NCBI RefSeq assembly: GCF_016865235.1
Contig: NZ_CP064030.1
Coordinates: forward strand, 2,108,001-2,172,000
DNA: 64,000 nucleotides
Source of the DNA: Dyella caseinilytica
Lineage (GTDB): Bacteria; Pseudomonadota; Gammaproteobacteria; Xanthomonadales; Rhodanobacteraceae
Direction of reading: 5' to 3'
In this document: piece by piece, positions 51,212-59,320 of the stretch
How the letters are laid out: every line of letters begins with the position of its first letter
Position numbering within the stretch: the first letter of the stretch is position 1
The notes under the pieces: model-generated
Seen by the model: only the letters and a program-made list of their open reading frames with translations
Told to the model about the DNA's origin: nothing
The model's database searches: none
Position numbers and translations under genes: made by a program

Positions 51212-52015
51212 ATGAAAAGTAACTTTTTCGTCCCCTTGACGCCGCGTGGACTCTCCAACATCTCACCGCCGCCGCCATGGCACTACGCCGGTGATTTTCT
51301 GGTGATCGATTTCTGGGCCAAGCCGGAAGCCGTTGCGTCCCTTTTGCCCGCAGAGTTGCAGGCGGACGCCAAGGCGGAAGGACATGCCCAGGCGTATTTT
51401 ATCGATTGGCAGTTCACCGGCGAGCATGACGAGTTTCTCAATCCAGCGCGATACCAGTACCGGGAGTTCTTCGTTCTCGTTGACGCTTTGTTCAACGGCA
51501 AGCCCGTCGCATACTGTCCTTATATCTTCGTCGACAATGACGCGGCTATGGCGCGTGGTTGGGCGCAGGGATTTCCCAAGCGGCTGGGCTTGGTTTTTCA
51601 GACGCGCACGTTTGCCGCCAGTGGTCCGGCTTCTCCGAAGCTGGCACCTGGAGGTCGATTTGGTGCGAGCGCCTCGGCGGACGGGCAGCGGATTGCACGA
51701 GGCATCGTCACGCTCGAAAAGGCCGTGACCGATCCTGCTGCCCTGGGTTCGCGTCCAACCATCAATATGCGCCATTTTCCGAGGCTGGCAGCAGGGCAAT
51801 GGGAGCGTCCTGCCGTGCATGAACTGGTCGAGTCCATCATGGACAACTTTAAGGTGGCCGATGCATGGATGGGCAAGGGCGAACTGACGCTTCCTGAGTG
51901 CGAAAACGAAGAGCTGTCCGATCTTGCGCCCGTGCGCTGCGGCAATGGCTATCGCATGTCGGTCTCCTATGATGTGACTGATCTGAAGACGCTTGTGGAT
52001 CATTCCGTTAAGTGA
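51212..52015 (+). CDS. Acetoacetate decarboxylase-family protein
   Basis: The product has 267 residues from the ATG at 51212. The ADC fold is shown by P-P-P-P-W-H-Y-A-G-D near the start, Y-R-E-F-F-V-L-V, Y-C-P-Y-I-F-V-D-N-D-A-A and the active-site segment A-Q-G-F-P-K-R-L-G, where the Lys would form the Schiff base in true acetoacetate decarboxylase (which has P-K-K). Related enzymes of this superfamily act on other keto acids, so the substrate is uncertain. It is followed by a hairpin and by a gene for a small membrane protein. Confidence 0.85.
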   Translation: MKSNFFVPLTPRGLSNISPPPPWHYAGDFLVIDFWAKPEAVASLLPAELQADAKAEGHAQAYFIDWQFTGEHDEFLNPARYQYREFFVLVDALFNGKPVAYCPYIFVDNDAAMARGWAQGFPKRLGLVFQTRTFAASGPASPKLAPGGRFGASASADGQRIARGIVTLEKAVTDPAALGSRPTINMRHFPRLAAGQWERPAVHELVESIMDNFKVADAWMGKGELTLPECENEELSDLAPVRCGNGYRMSVSYDVTDLKTLVDHSVK

Positions 52016-52034
52016 CATCGGTCTGTGTTGTAAC

Positions 52035-52061
52035 CATTGAGGGGCTTTCGGCCCCTCAATG
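52035..52061 (+). terminator. Hairpin after the ADC-family gene
   Basis: An 11-bp perfect stem (CATTGAGGGGC with GCCCCTCAATG) and loop TTTCG lie 20 bp after the stop. No T run follows, so it may terminate weakly or protect the transcript end. Confidence 0.6.
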
Positions 52062-52095
52062 AAGAGCCGCCCTTGGGATGAATACGTAACCGACC

Positions 52096-52530
52096 ATGTC
52101 AACGCGGTCCGCCAATTGGGTAGCGCTGCGCGCGATGGCATGGATAGCCATCGCGCTTCCGCTTTGCCGTGGCGTGATGCAGATACAGGCAGACTACTTA
52201 TTTGCCAGTGTTTGGTTGGTGCCGAGTGTCCTCGCACTGGCCATGGCGGCGACGTGCTTTGTGCTGCAGTACCAGCGCATGATTCCTGGGTCATTGGCGC
52301 GCTGGCGACGTCCAAACTGGTTTGAGAATCCCCTGGCACGACATCAACCCTTGCAATGGAGCTTGCTGCTCGGCGAAGTGCTTATGCTTGCTGGCTTGGG
52401 ATGTGCCTTCGTGGACGTGCTGGCCGCAACGCATCAATGCAGATGGGAATTGCCCATGGCATCGGGAATAGGGGTGTGGCTGGGTACTTACCTATTCGGC
52501 GAATTTTGTAGCGGAAACGCGCATCGCTGA
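52096..52530 (+). CDS. Small hypothetical membrane protein
   Basis: The product has 144 residues. Three or four hydrophobic segments are visible (about 8-24, 38-57, 86-106 and 121-137). The loop R-W-R-R-P-N-W-F-E-N-P is basic and presumably cytoplasmic. No family recognised. It stands 80 bp behind the ADC-family gene. Confidence 0.6.
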   Translation: MSTRSANWVALRAMAWIAIALPLCRGVMQIQADYLFASVWLVPSVLALAMAATCFVLQYQRMIPGSLARWRRPNWFENPLARHQPLQWSLLLGEVLMLAGLGCAFVDVLAATHQCRWELPMASGIGVWLGTYLFGEFCSGNAHR

Positions 52531-52584
52531 TGCCATTGGCATCGAAAACCGTCGATGCCGCGAAAAAGCGCAATTTTTCCGTGT

Positions 52585-52664
52585 CGTCATTCCCGCGAAA
52601 ACGGGAATCTATGTTGCTCTGATTTCGAAAGGGAAAATGGATTCCCGCTTTCGCGGGAATGACG
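52585..52664. repeat. REP doublet downstream of poxB-like copy 2
   Basis: Inverted arms CGTCATTCCCGCGAAAACGG onwards (52585-52612) and ATGGATTCCCGCTTTCGCGG onwards (52637-52664) flank 24 bp. The arms have AT-richer hairpins than the 13-kb element but the same GTCATYCC/GGRATGAC ends. The element lies between convergent genes. Confidence 0.85.
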
Positions 52665-52747
52665 GTACGGTAAATCAAAGCCCTTCGCGACGAGCCGGTC
52701 TTCTCGAACGGGAGAACGTATGGATCGTCAAACCGATTTGTCGTAGA

Positions 52748-54466
52748 TCAGCGCAACAAATTCACCTTCGCCAGATCCACCAGCTGACCGCCGCGTCCAT
52801 CGAGGACCGCTTTAATCATGAATAGTCCGAACTTGTAGGCCTCGTCGAACGTCGTCTTGGGCGGCATGGCCAGTTCTTGCCTTGCGCTAACCACATCGAC
52901 CAGAGCGGGGCCATCATGCGAAAACGCTTCAGTCAGAGCCGCCCGGAGGTCTTTGGCCTTTTCCACGCGAATGCCTTTGACTCCCACGGCGCTGGCCATT
53001 TGCGCGAAGTTGGGGTTCACCAGGTCGCAGCCGGAATCGATAAAGCCGTTGGCTTTCATCTCCATCTCGACAAAGCCCAGCGTGCCGTTATTCAGCAGGA
53101 CGATCTTCACTGGGAGATCAAGCTGCGTCAGCGATAGAAACTCACCCATCATCATCGCAAAGCCGCCATCGCCGGACATGGAGATGACCTGGCGATCGGG
53201 GCAGGCGACTTGCGCACCGATGGCATGCAGCATGGCGTTCGCCATGGAGCCATGATTGAACGAACCGACAATCCGGCGCTTGCCGTTGACCTTCAAGTAA
53301 CGTGCTGTCCACAAGATCGGGGTGCCCACGTCGCAAGTGAAGATGGCGTCATCGGTCGCCAGCTCGCTGACCAGCTTCGTTACGTATTGTGGGTGAATGA
53401 GATCGCTTCCATGCCTCGGTTCAGCCAGATCATCGAGCCCTTCGCGCGCCTCTTTGTAATGGGCGAGTGCTGCATCAAGATGGCTGGAGTCCGTCTTTTC
53501 GGGAATGGACGGTAGCAGCATCTGCAGTGTTTCCCTGACATCTCCGATCAGGCCGAGGTCGAGCGGACAGCGGTTGCCAAGCGCCTCGGGGCGTACGTCG
53601 AGCTGGGCGATCTTGGCATGTGCTGGAAAGAACTGACGGTACGGAAAGTCGGTGCCGAGCAACAGCAAAGTGTCGCAATCCTTCATCGCGGCGTAGCCAG
53701 ACGAAAAGCCAACGAGCCCCGTCATGCCGACATCGTAGGGATTGTCATATTCCATGTATTCCTTGCCGCGCAGCGTATGCACGATGGGCGCTTTCAGGCG
53801 ACGCGCCAATTCCACCACCTCGTCGTGAGCACCCGCGCAGCCAGCGCCGCAGAAGATGGTGACGCGTGTAGCATCTTTCAGCAGATTGGTGAGTCGCTTC
53901 AGATCCTTCAGGGATGGATGAATGATCGGCTTCGTCGGTATGATCCAGTGCGGAACGTCTGCAACGGCGTCTTTCAGGGAAACATCCCCAGGGATGACGA
54001 CGACAGCCACGCCGCGTCTGGCAACAGCTGCGCGCATGGCGCGACCGAGCACCTGCGGAAGCTGGTTTGGATTGGATACCAGTTCCACATAGTGACTGCA
54101 TTCCCTGAAGAGGATCTCCGGATGCGTCGCCTGGAAGTAATCGATACCGACTTCGCTGCTCGGTATATGCGATGCGATGGCCAATACCGGTACGCCACTA
54201 CGGTGGCAATCAAATAAACCATTGATGAGGTGCAGATTGCCGGGTCCGCAGCTGCCGGCACAGACGGCAAGCTCTCCGGTCAAATGAGCCTCGGCGCCGG
54301 CGGCAAACGCCGCGGCTTCCTCATGGCGCATATGCAGCCACTCAACGGAGCTGCGGCGAAAAGCATCAGTCAGGCCGTTCAGCGAATCGCCGACGACACC
54401 GTACACATGTTTGACACCTGCCTGCTCGAAGACTTTAGCGACGTATTCGGCGGATGACATGGCCAT
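52748..54466 (-). CDS. TPP-dependent pyruvate oxidase/dehydrogenase (quinone), PoxB-like (copy 2)
   Basis: The product has 572 residues from the ATG at 54466 (GGGAGA upstream). It has the same three domains as copy 1: catalytic Glu in R-H-E-E-A-A-A-F-A-A-G, FAD domain, and G-D-G-G-F-A-M...L-N-N-G-T-L-G for TPP/Mg. The C-terminus (D-G-R-G-G-Q-L-V-D-L-A-K-V-N-L-L-R) resembles the amphipathic membrane-binding tail of PoxB. It is divergent from cyoABCD, an arrangement consistent with pyruvate-driven quinol oxidation. Confidence 0.9.
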   Translation of the reverse strand: MAMSSAEYVAKVFEQAGVKHVYGVVGDSLNGLTDAFRRSSVEWLHMRHEEAAAFAAGAEAHLTGELAVCAGSCGPGNLHLINGLFDCHRSGVPVLAIASHIPSSEVGIDYFQATHPEILFRECSHYVELVSNPNQLPQVLGRAMRAAVARRGVAVVVIPGDVSLKDAVADVPHWIIPTKPIIHPSLKDLKRLTNLLKDATRVTIFCGAGCAGAHDEVVELARRLKAPIVHTLRGKEYMEYDNPYDVGMTGLVGFSSGYAAMKDCDTLLLLGTDFPYRQFFPAHAKIAQLDVRPEALGNRCPLDLGLIGDVRETLQMLLPSIPEKTDSSHLDAALAHYKEAREGLDDLAEPRHGSDLIHPQYVTKLVSELATDDAIFTCDVGTPILWTARYLKVNGKRRIVGSFNHGSMANAMLHAIGAQVACPDRQVISMSGDGGFAMMMGEFLSLTQLDLPVKIVLLNNGTLGFVEMEMKANGFIDSGCDLVNPNFAQMASAVGVKGIRVEKAKDLRAALTEAFSHDGPALVDVVSARQELAMPPKTTFDEAYKFGLFMIKAVLDGRGGQLVDLAKVNLLR

Positions 54467-54909
54467 GGTGATGGTCTCCCTGGTTATCAAGCTTTGGCGC
54501 GTAGTGGGGTAGGGAACGCGATAAGTGAATTGGCTTATGGCGATCGGCGATCACGAGCATGCCGATGAGTATTCAGACGTTAACGCTAAGAAGAGCCGCA
54601 GGCTTGTACGTGTCTGACAGGCTATGGACAAAATCCATGTCTTGCCATCGAACCCATCAGTACTACAGAAGATCCGAAGAAAGTTCTGAAAGCGCGTGAT
54701 TTGGCGTCGCATCCGTTCCTTATCGAACATTTTCGTCCAAGACCGCTCGGATGCCATTACTTATCGTTCACTTGCCTCTCACCATCACGTGATGTGGCTC
54801 TTTGCGTCTCGGGCTTTGACACGCGGAGTCCGTCGATACCCTTTTGCACCTCAATGGATCAGCGCGTTGGTGTGCGGGGATTTATATGGCCGAGTTTCGG
54901 AGATCGAGC
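54467..54909. promoter_or_regulatory. Divergent poxB-like/cyoA control region
   Basis: This stretch of about 440 bp has no convincing gene. An inverted repeat ATGGA-CAAAA-TCCAT lies at 54624-54638. Promoters for both transcripts should lie here. In-frame codons before 54910 on the plus strand are not cyoA-like. Confidence 0.4.
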
Positions 54910-55827
54910 ATGTCGTTGCCAAATTGGCCAAGAACAACATTGAGAACAGGTGTCGCCGTCGCATGTGCATCGCTATCGGCCTGCGCCGAGGGAGTTTTGG
55001 ATCCCAAGGGGCCGGTTGGAGCACAAGAAAAACAATTGCTTCTTGAAGCGCTCATCCTGATGTTGATGGTCATCACACCGATCATCCTGCTGACGTTGTG
55101 GTTTGCGTGGTGGTTCCGTGCTTCCAACGCACGCGCAAAATACCGTCCCCGATGGGAATATTCGGGCTATATCGAATTCTCGATATGGATGATTCCGCTG
55201 CTTGTCATCCTGTTCCTTGGCAGTCTCGCCTGGGTTGGGGCGCACCAACTCGACCCCTATAAACCGCTCACTTCCAGCCGAAAACCCTTGACGGTTGAAG
55301 TGGTGGCGCTGGATTGGCGCTGGCTGTTTATCTACCCCGATCAGGGGATTGCCAGCATCAATGAATTAGCCATCCCGACCGGCACGCCCATCTCCCTGCA
55401 ATTGACCTCGGCGACGGTGATGAACTCTTTCTTTGTTCCGTCGCTCGGCGGACAGATCTATGCGATGCCAGGTATGCAAACAACATTGTCGCTGTTGGCT
55501 GATCAGTCGGGTAGCTATCGAGGACTGTCGGCGCAATTCAGCGGAAATGGTTTTTCCGACATGCACTTTCAGGTGCTCGCGACAGACGACAAGTCGTTTA
55601 ACGCCTGGGTCGATCATGTCAGGCAAGCAGGAACACCCCTGGATGATGCCACTTACAACCAACTCGCTGATGAGCACGGCACGGGTGGTATCACCTATTA
55701 CTCGTCGATGACGCCAGATCTTTTCAACCACGCTATGGATATCGCAACGAGACGGCCCTCCGTTGCACGAGTCACATTATCCGCTCATTCCGGCACGACG
55801 CTTACTGCAGCCTCCACGGAGCACTGA
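54910..55827 (+). CDS. cyoA: Cytochrome bo-type ubiquinol oxidase subunit II (CyoA)
   Basis: The product has 305 residues from the ATG at 54910, preceded by GGAGAT; in-frame ATG 54886 is the alternative. A lipobox L-S-A-C places the modified Cys at residue 25. Two membrane helices (about 50-72 and 90-112) precede the periplasmic cupredoxin domain. The CuA ligands of cytochrome c oxidases are absent, and V-A-L-D-W-R-W-L-F-I-Y-P-D-Q-G-I and S-F-F-V-P-x-L-G-G-Q-I-Y are typical of quinol oxidases. First gene of cyoABCD. Confidence 0.95.
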   Translation: MSLPNWPRTTLRTGVAVACASLSACAEGVLDPKGPVGAQEKQLLLEALILMLMVITPIILLTLWFAWWFRASNARAKYRPRWEYSGYIEFSIWMIPLLVILFLGSLAWVGAHQLDPYKPLTSSRKPLTVEVVALDWRWLFIYPDQGIASINELAIPTGTPISLQLTSATVMNSFFVPSLGGQIYAMPGMQTTLSLLADQSGSYRGLSAQFSGNGFSDMHFQVLATDDKSFNAWVDHVRQAGTPLDDATYNQLADEHGTGGITYYSSMTPDLFNHAMDIATRRPSVARVTLSAHSGTTLTAASTEH

Positions 55828-55828
55828 T

Positions 55829-57790
55829 ATGTTTGGGAAGCTGACGCTTCAGGCTATTCCTTTCGATCAACCGATCATCATGGGCACGTGTATGGTGATC
55901 ATCATCGGTGTCCTGGCTATTCTTGGCCTTATCACGTACAAGCGAAAATGGCAGTGGTTGTGGACCGAGTGGTTGACCACAGTAGACCACAAGCGCATCG
56001 GCATCATGTACACACTGCTGGCGATGGTGATGCTTCTTCGCGGCTTTAGTGACGCCATCATGATGCGTTCCCAGCAGGCATTGGCCAGCGGCAATGCGCA
56101 TGGTTTTCTGCCGCCGGAGCATTACGACCAGATCTTCTCGGCGCACGGTACCATCATGATTTTCTTTATGGCCATGCCGTTCGTGGTTGGCCTGATGAAT
56201 TTCGTCGTGCCCCTGCAAATTGGTGCGCGCGACGTTGCTTTCCCGGTGCTCAACTCGGTCAGCTTCTGGCTGACTGCCGCAGGTGCGCTGCTGATCAATA
56301 TCTCTCTGGGCGTCGGTGAGTTTGCCCGCACTGGTTGGTTGGCTTATCCGCCGCTGTCAGAGCTCTCATTCAGCCCCGGGGTGGGGGTTGATTACTACTT
56401 GTGGTCGTTACAAATCTCTGGCGTCGGCACGTTGCTGTCTGGGGTAAACCTGATCACCACGATTTTGAAGCTGCGAGCGCCTGGCATGACGATGTCAAAA
56501 ATGCCGGTGTTCACGTGGACCGCATTGGCCGCCAACATGCTGATCGTTGCGGCCTTTCCCATCCTGACAGCAACGTTGGCGATGCTTATTGCGGACAGAT
56601 ATCTGGGGATGCATTTCTTCACCAATGACGGTGGCGGCAACCCCATGATGTACATCAACCTGATCTGGACGTGGGGTCATCCTGAGGTCTATATCCTGAT
56701 TCTTCCGCCTTTCGGTGTCTTTTCCGAAATTATCGCCACCTTCTCGCGTAAGCCATTGTTCGGCTACCGGTCCATGGTCGTGGCTACGATGGCGATTACC
56801 TTGTTGGCCTTTACCACGTGGCTGCATCACTTTTTCACCATGGGATCCGGCGCTGACGTCAACGGATTCTTTGGTATTACAACGATGGTGATCGCCATAC
56901 CTACGGGCGTGAAGATCTTCAACTGGCTGTTCACCATGTATGGCGGCCGAATCCGTTTCGCTTCACCAGTGCTGTGGACCATCGGCTTCATGGTGACATT
57001 CACCATCGGCGGCATGACCGGCGTGCTGATGGCGGTGCCCCCCGCTGATTTTGTTTTGCACAACAGTCTGTTTCTCATTGCGCACTTTCACAATGTCATC
57101 ATCGGCGGCGTAGTGTTCGGTTGTTTTGCCGGCCTGACGTACTGGTTTCCCAAGGCTTTTGGATTTCAGTTACATGAAGGACTTGGCAAAGCGGCTTTCT
57201 GGTGCTGGTTCGTTGGCTTCTATCTCGCCTTCATGCCGCTTTATGCATTGGGTTTCATGGGTATGACGCGCCGCATGAACCATTACGACAATCCGGCCTG
57301 GCTGCCTTATCTGCTGGTTGCCGAATGTGGCGCGGTGTTCATCCTGATAGGCATTCTTCTGCAGATCACTCAGCTGGTGTGGAGCATCCGTAAACGCGAT
57401 CAGCTCAGCAAGGATGCGCGTGATCCGTGGGATGGCCGGACACTGGAATGGTCTACCACATCGCCGCCGCCCGCCTATAACTTTGCGCTGCTTCCAAAAG
57501 CGAATGAGTTGGACGCCTACTGGGAGGCAAAACAAAGCGCAGACGCGTCGTCACAGAAAGTCTACGAGTCGATCGAGATACCTAAGAACTCCGGGCTCGG
57601 TTTCATGATGAGTTTCTTTGCCGTGATTGGTGGATTTGGAATGATCTGGCACATCTGGTGGATGGGCATATTGGCCCTGCTCGCATTTATTGTGCTGGTG
57701 GCTTGGCGCTCATGGGATGAGGATGACGAATACGAACTAACCCCTTCCGACATCGCGCGTCTTGAACGCGTCAGTGTCTACGCCAGGTAA
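55829..57790 (+). CDS. cyoB: Cytochrome bo-type ubiquinol oxidase subunit I (CyoB)
   Basis: The product has 653 residues from the ATG at 55829, one base after the cyoA stop codon ends. This heme-copper oxidase subunit has about 15 helices. Heme ligand and copper ligand motifs: S-A-H-G-T-I-M-I-F-F, W-T-W-G-H-P-E-V-Y-I-L with the cross-linked His-Tyr, H-H-F-F-T-M-G and A-H-F-H-N-V-I. Residues V-D-H-K-R-I-G-I-M-Y mark the quinol-oxidase subgroup. It pumps protons while reducing O2 to water. Confidence 0.97.
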   Translation: MFGKLTLQAIPFDQPIIMGTCMVIIIGVLAILGLITYKRKWQWLWTEWLTTVDHKRIGIMYTLLAMVMLLRGFSDAIMMRSQQALASGNAHGFLPPEHYDQIFSAHGTIMIFFMAMPFVVGLMNFVVPLQIGARDVAFPVLNSVSFWLTAAGALLINISLGVGEFARTGWLAYPPLSELSFSPGVGVDYYLWSLQISGVGTLLSGVNLITTILKLRAPGMTMSKMPVFTWTALAANMLIVAAFPILTATLAMLIADRYLGMHFFTNDGGGNPMMYINLIWTWGHPEVYILILPPFGVFSEIIATFSRKPLFGYRSMVVATMAITLLAFTTWLHHFFTMGSGADVNGFFGITTMVIAIPTGVKIFNWLFTMYGGRIRFASPVLWTIGFMVTFTIGGMTGVLMAVPPADFVLHNSLFLIAHFHNVIIGGVVFGCFAGLTYWFPKAFGFQLHEGLGKAAFWCWFVGFYLAFMPLYALGFMGMTRRMNHYDNPAWLPYLLVAECGAVFILIGILLQITQLVWSIRKRDQLSKDARDPWDGRTLEWSTTSPPPAYNFALLPKANELDAYWEAKQSADASSQKVYESIEIPKNSGLGFMMSFFAVIGGFGMIWHIWWMGILALLAFIVLVAWRSWDEDDEYELTPSDIARLERVSVYAR

Positions 57791-57805
57791 TTTCAGAGGC
57801 CACCC

Positions 57806-58423
57806 ATGTCAGTCGATGCAACCACAGTGGATTCGTACCCGGAAGACAGCGCTGCGTTGCCTACACGGCAGCACGTGACGGGTTTTGGCTTCTATATCTA
57901 TCTGCTCAGCGACGGAATATTGTTTGCTGCACTGTTTGCCGCCTTTGCGGTACTTCGCGGCGCGACTGACGGAGGCCCGGACAGCCATGCACTTTTCAGC
58001 GCAAGGAACGCCCTGATCGAAACCGCATGCCTGCTGACCAGTAGCTTCACTTGTGGCATTGCGATGCTGGCGTGCGATCGCCGCAACCGCTTTGTGACGC
58101 TGGTGGGTTTTCTCGTGACCGCGTTGCTGGGGGTGATGTTCCTTACGTTGGAAGTGCGCGAGTTTTCGGAGTTGATCGACAGAGGGGCAGGCCCTGATCG
58201 GAGTGCCTTTCTTTCGGCATTTTTCACACTGGTAAGCACGCACGGTATTCACGTGACCTGCGGATTACTGTGGCTGTCCGTGCTGCTTATCCAGTTTCTC
58301 GGACGCGGTTTCACACCAGCGATGGTCCGGCGTTTTCTCTGCTTCAGCCTGTTCTGGCACGTGCTTGATGTGGTGTGGATTGGGATCTTCACCTTTGTGT
58401 ATCTGATAGGAGGCTACCTATGA
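57806..58423 (+). CDS. cyoC: Cytochrome bo-type ubiquinol oxidase subunit III (CyoC)
   Basis: The product has 205 residues with five membrane helices. Motifs: G-F-x-I-Y-L-L-S-D-G-I-L-F-A (about 25-38), E-T-A-C-L-L-T-S-S-F-T-C-G and H-G-I-H-V-T-C-G-L-L-W. It stabilises the core of the oxidase. AGAGG precedes the ATG, 15 bp after cyoB. Confidence 0.95.
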   Translation: MSVDATTVDSYPEDSAALPTRQHVTGFGFYIYLLSDGILFAALFAAFAVLRGATDGGPDSHALFSARNALIETACLLTSSFTCGIAMLACDRRNRFVTLVGFLVTALLGVMFLTLEVREFSELIDRGAGPDRSAFLSAFFTLVSTHGIHVTCGLLWLSVLLIQFLGRGFTPAMVRRFLCFSLFWHVLDVVWIGIFTFVYLIGGYL

Positions 58424-58809
58424 CGAACCAACTGCATGATCCGCGGCGCGCAAACCGGTGGACGCCAGGCCTTGAGACGCAGGAGAGTCATGGCACATGG
58501 CGTGGCTATGTCATTGGCTATGGTCTGGCGATCATCCTGACCCTGGCGGCCTTCGCCATCGCGCCGTCGAAGAATATGGCACCTTTCAGTATTGAGGCAG
58601 CCTTAGTGGTACTGGCCATAGCCCAGATGATCGTCCACTTGATTTTCTTCCTTCATATCAACACAGCGCCGGAACAGAAAACGAACGTCCTGGCTTTTGC
58701 CGCCACGATCCTGATCATCACTATCGTTATGGTGGGGTCGTTGTGGATCATGTCGCACCTGGCATCCAACATGGTGCCCATGGATCGGGTGATGAGCATG
58801 CAACGCTAG
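58420..58809 (+). CDS. cyoD: Cytochrome bo-type ubiquinol oxidase subunit IV (CyoD)
   Basis: The product has 129 residues from the ATG at 58420, overlapping the cyoC stop by 4 bp (ATGA) with AGGAGG upstream. Three helices (about 26-46, 56-76 and 88-110), with I-A-Q-M-I-V-H-L-I-F-F-L-H-I-N. No cyoE (heme O synthase) follows in the window. Confidence 0.93.
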   Translation: MTNQLHDPRRANRWTPGLETQESHGTWRGYVIGYGLAIILTLAAFAIAPSKNMAPFSIEAALVVLAIAQMIVHLIFFLHINTAPEQKTNVLAFAATILIITIVMVGSLWIMSHLASNMVPMDRVMSMQR

Positions 58810-58818
58810 TGACCGTGC

Positions 58819-59286
58819 ATGGATGCCACCATGAATACGGCCTACATATCTGCTCTGGCGGGGCTTACCGGTGCGGGAATCGGTGGCCTCACCTCCTTTG
58901 CGACCTCCTGGCTGACTCAACGCACACAGCTTGCGGTTCAGTATCGCGAGGCTGAGCGAAAAAGGCGCGAGACGCTCTTTAATGCCTTTATCGCAGAGGC
59001 TTCAAGGCTTTATGGTGACGCCCTGGTGCACGGCGAGGACGACGTCACGCAACTGGTGAAATTGTATGCGCTGGTCACTCGCATCCGTCTTACGGCCTCG
59101 CCAACCGTACTGATGACCGCAGAGCGTGCCATGGACACGATTGTCGATACGTATCTAAAGCCGAACAAAACACTGCATGAGTTGAAGATCTTTGCGGAGC
59201 AGGGCGGCATGGATTTTCTGCACGACTTTGGTGAGGCATGTCGGGCTGAACTCGCCGAAGTGATGCTGTATTCATTCCCTTCGTAG
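58819..59286 (+). CDS. Hypothetical protein behind cyoD
   Basis: The product has 155 residues. An N-terminal hydrophobic Gly-rich segment (about 8-31; A-L-A-G-L-T-G-A-G-I-G-G-L) probably forms a single membrane anchor. A charged helical region follows, Q-L-A-V-Q-Y-R-E-A-E-R-K-R-R-E-T, with the rest alpha-helical. Family not recognised. It begins 9 bp after cyoD and may share its transcript. Confidence 0.65.
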   Translation: MDATMNTAYISALAGLTGAGIGGLTSFATSWLTQRTQLAVQYREAERKRRETLFNAFIAEASRLYGDALVHGEDDVTQLVKLYALVTRIRLTASPTVLMTAERAMDTIVDTYLKPNKTLHELKIFAEQGGMDFLHDFGEACRAELAEVMLYSFPS

Positions 59287-59320
59287 ACGGCAATCGGGCG
59301 GTTTGGCGTCAATCTCAATC

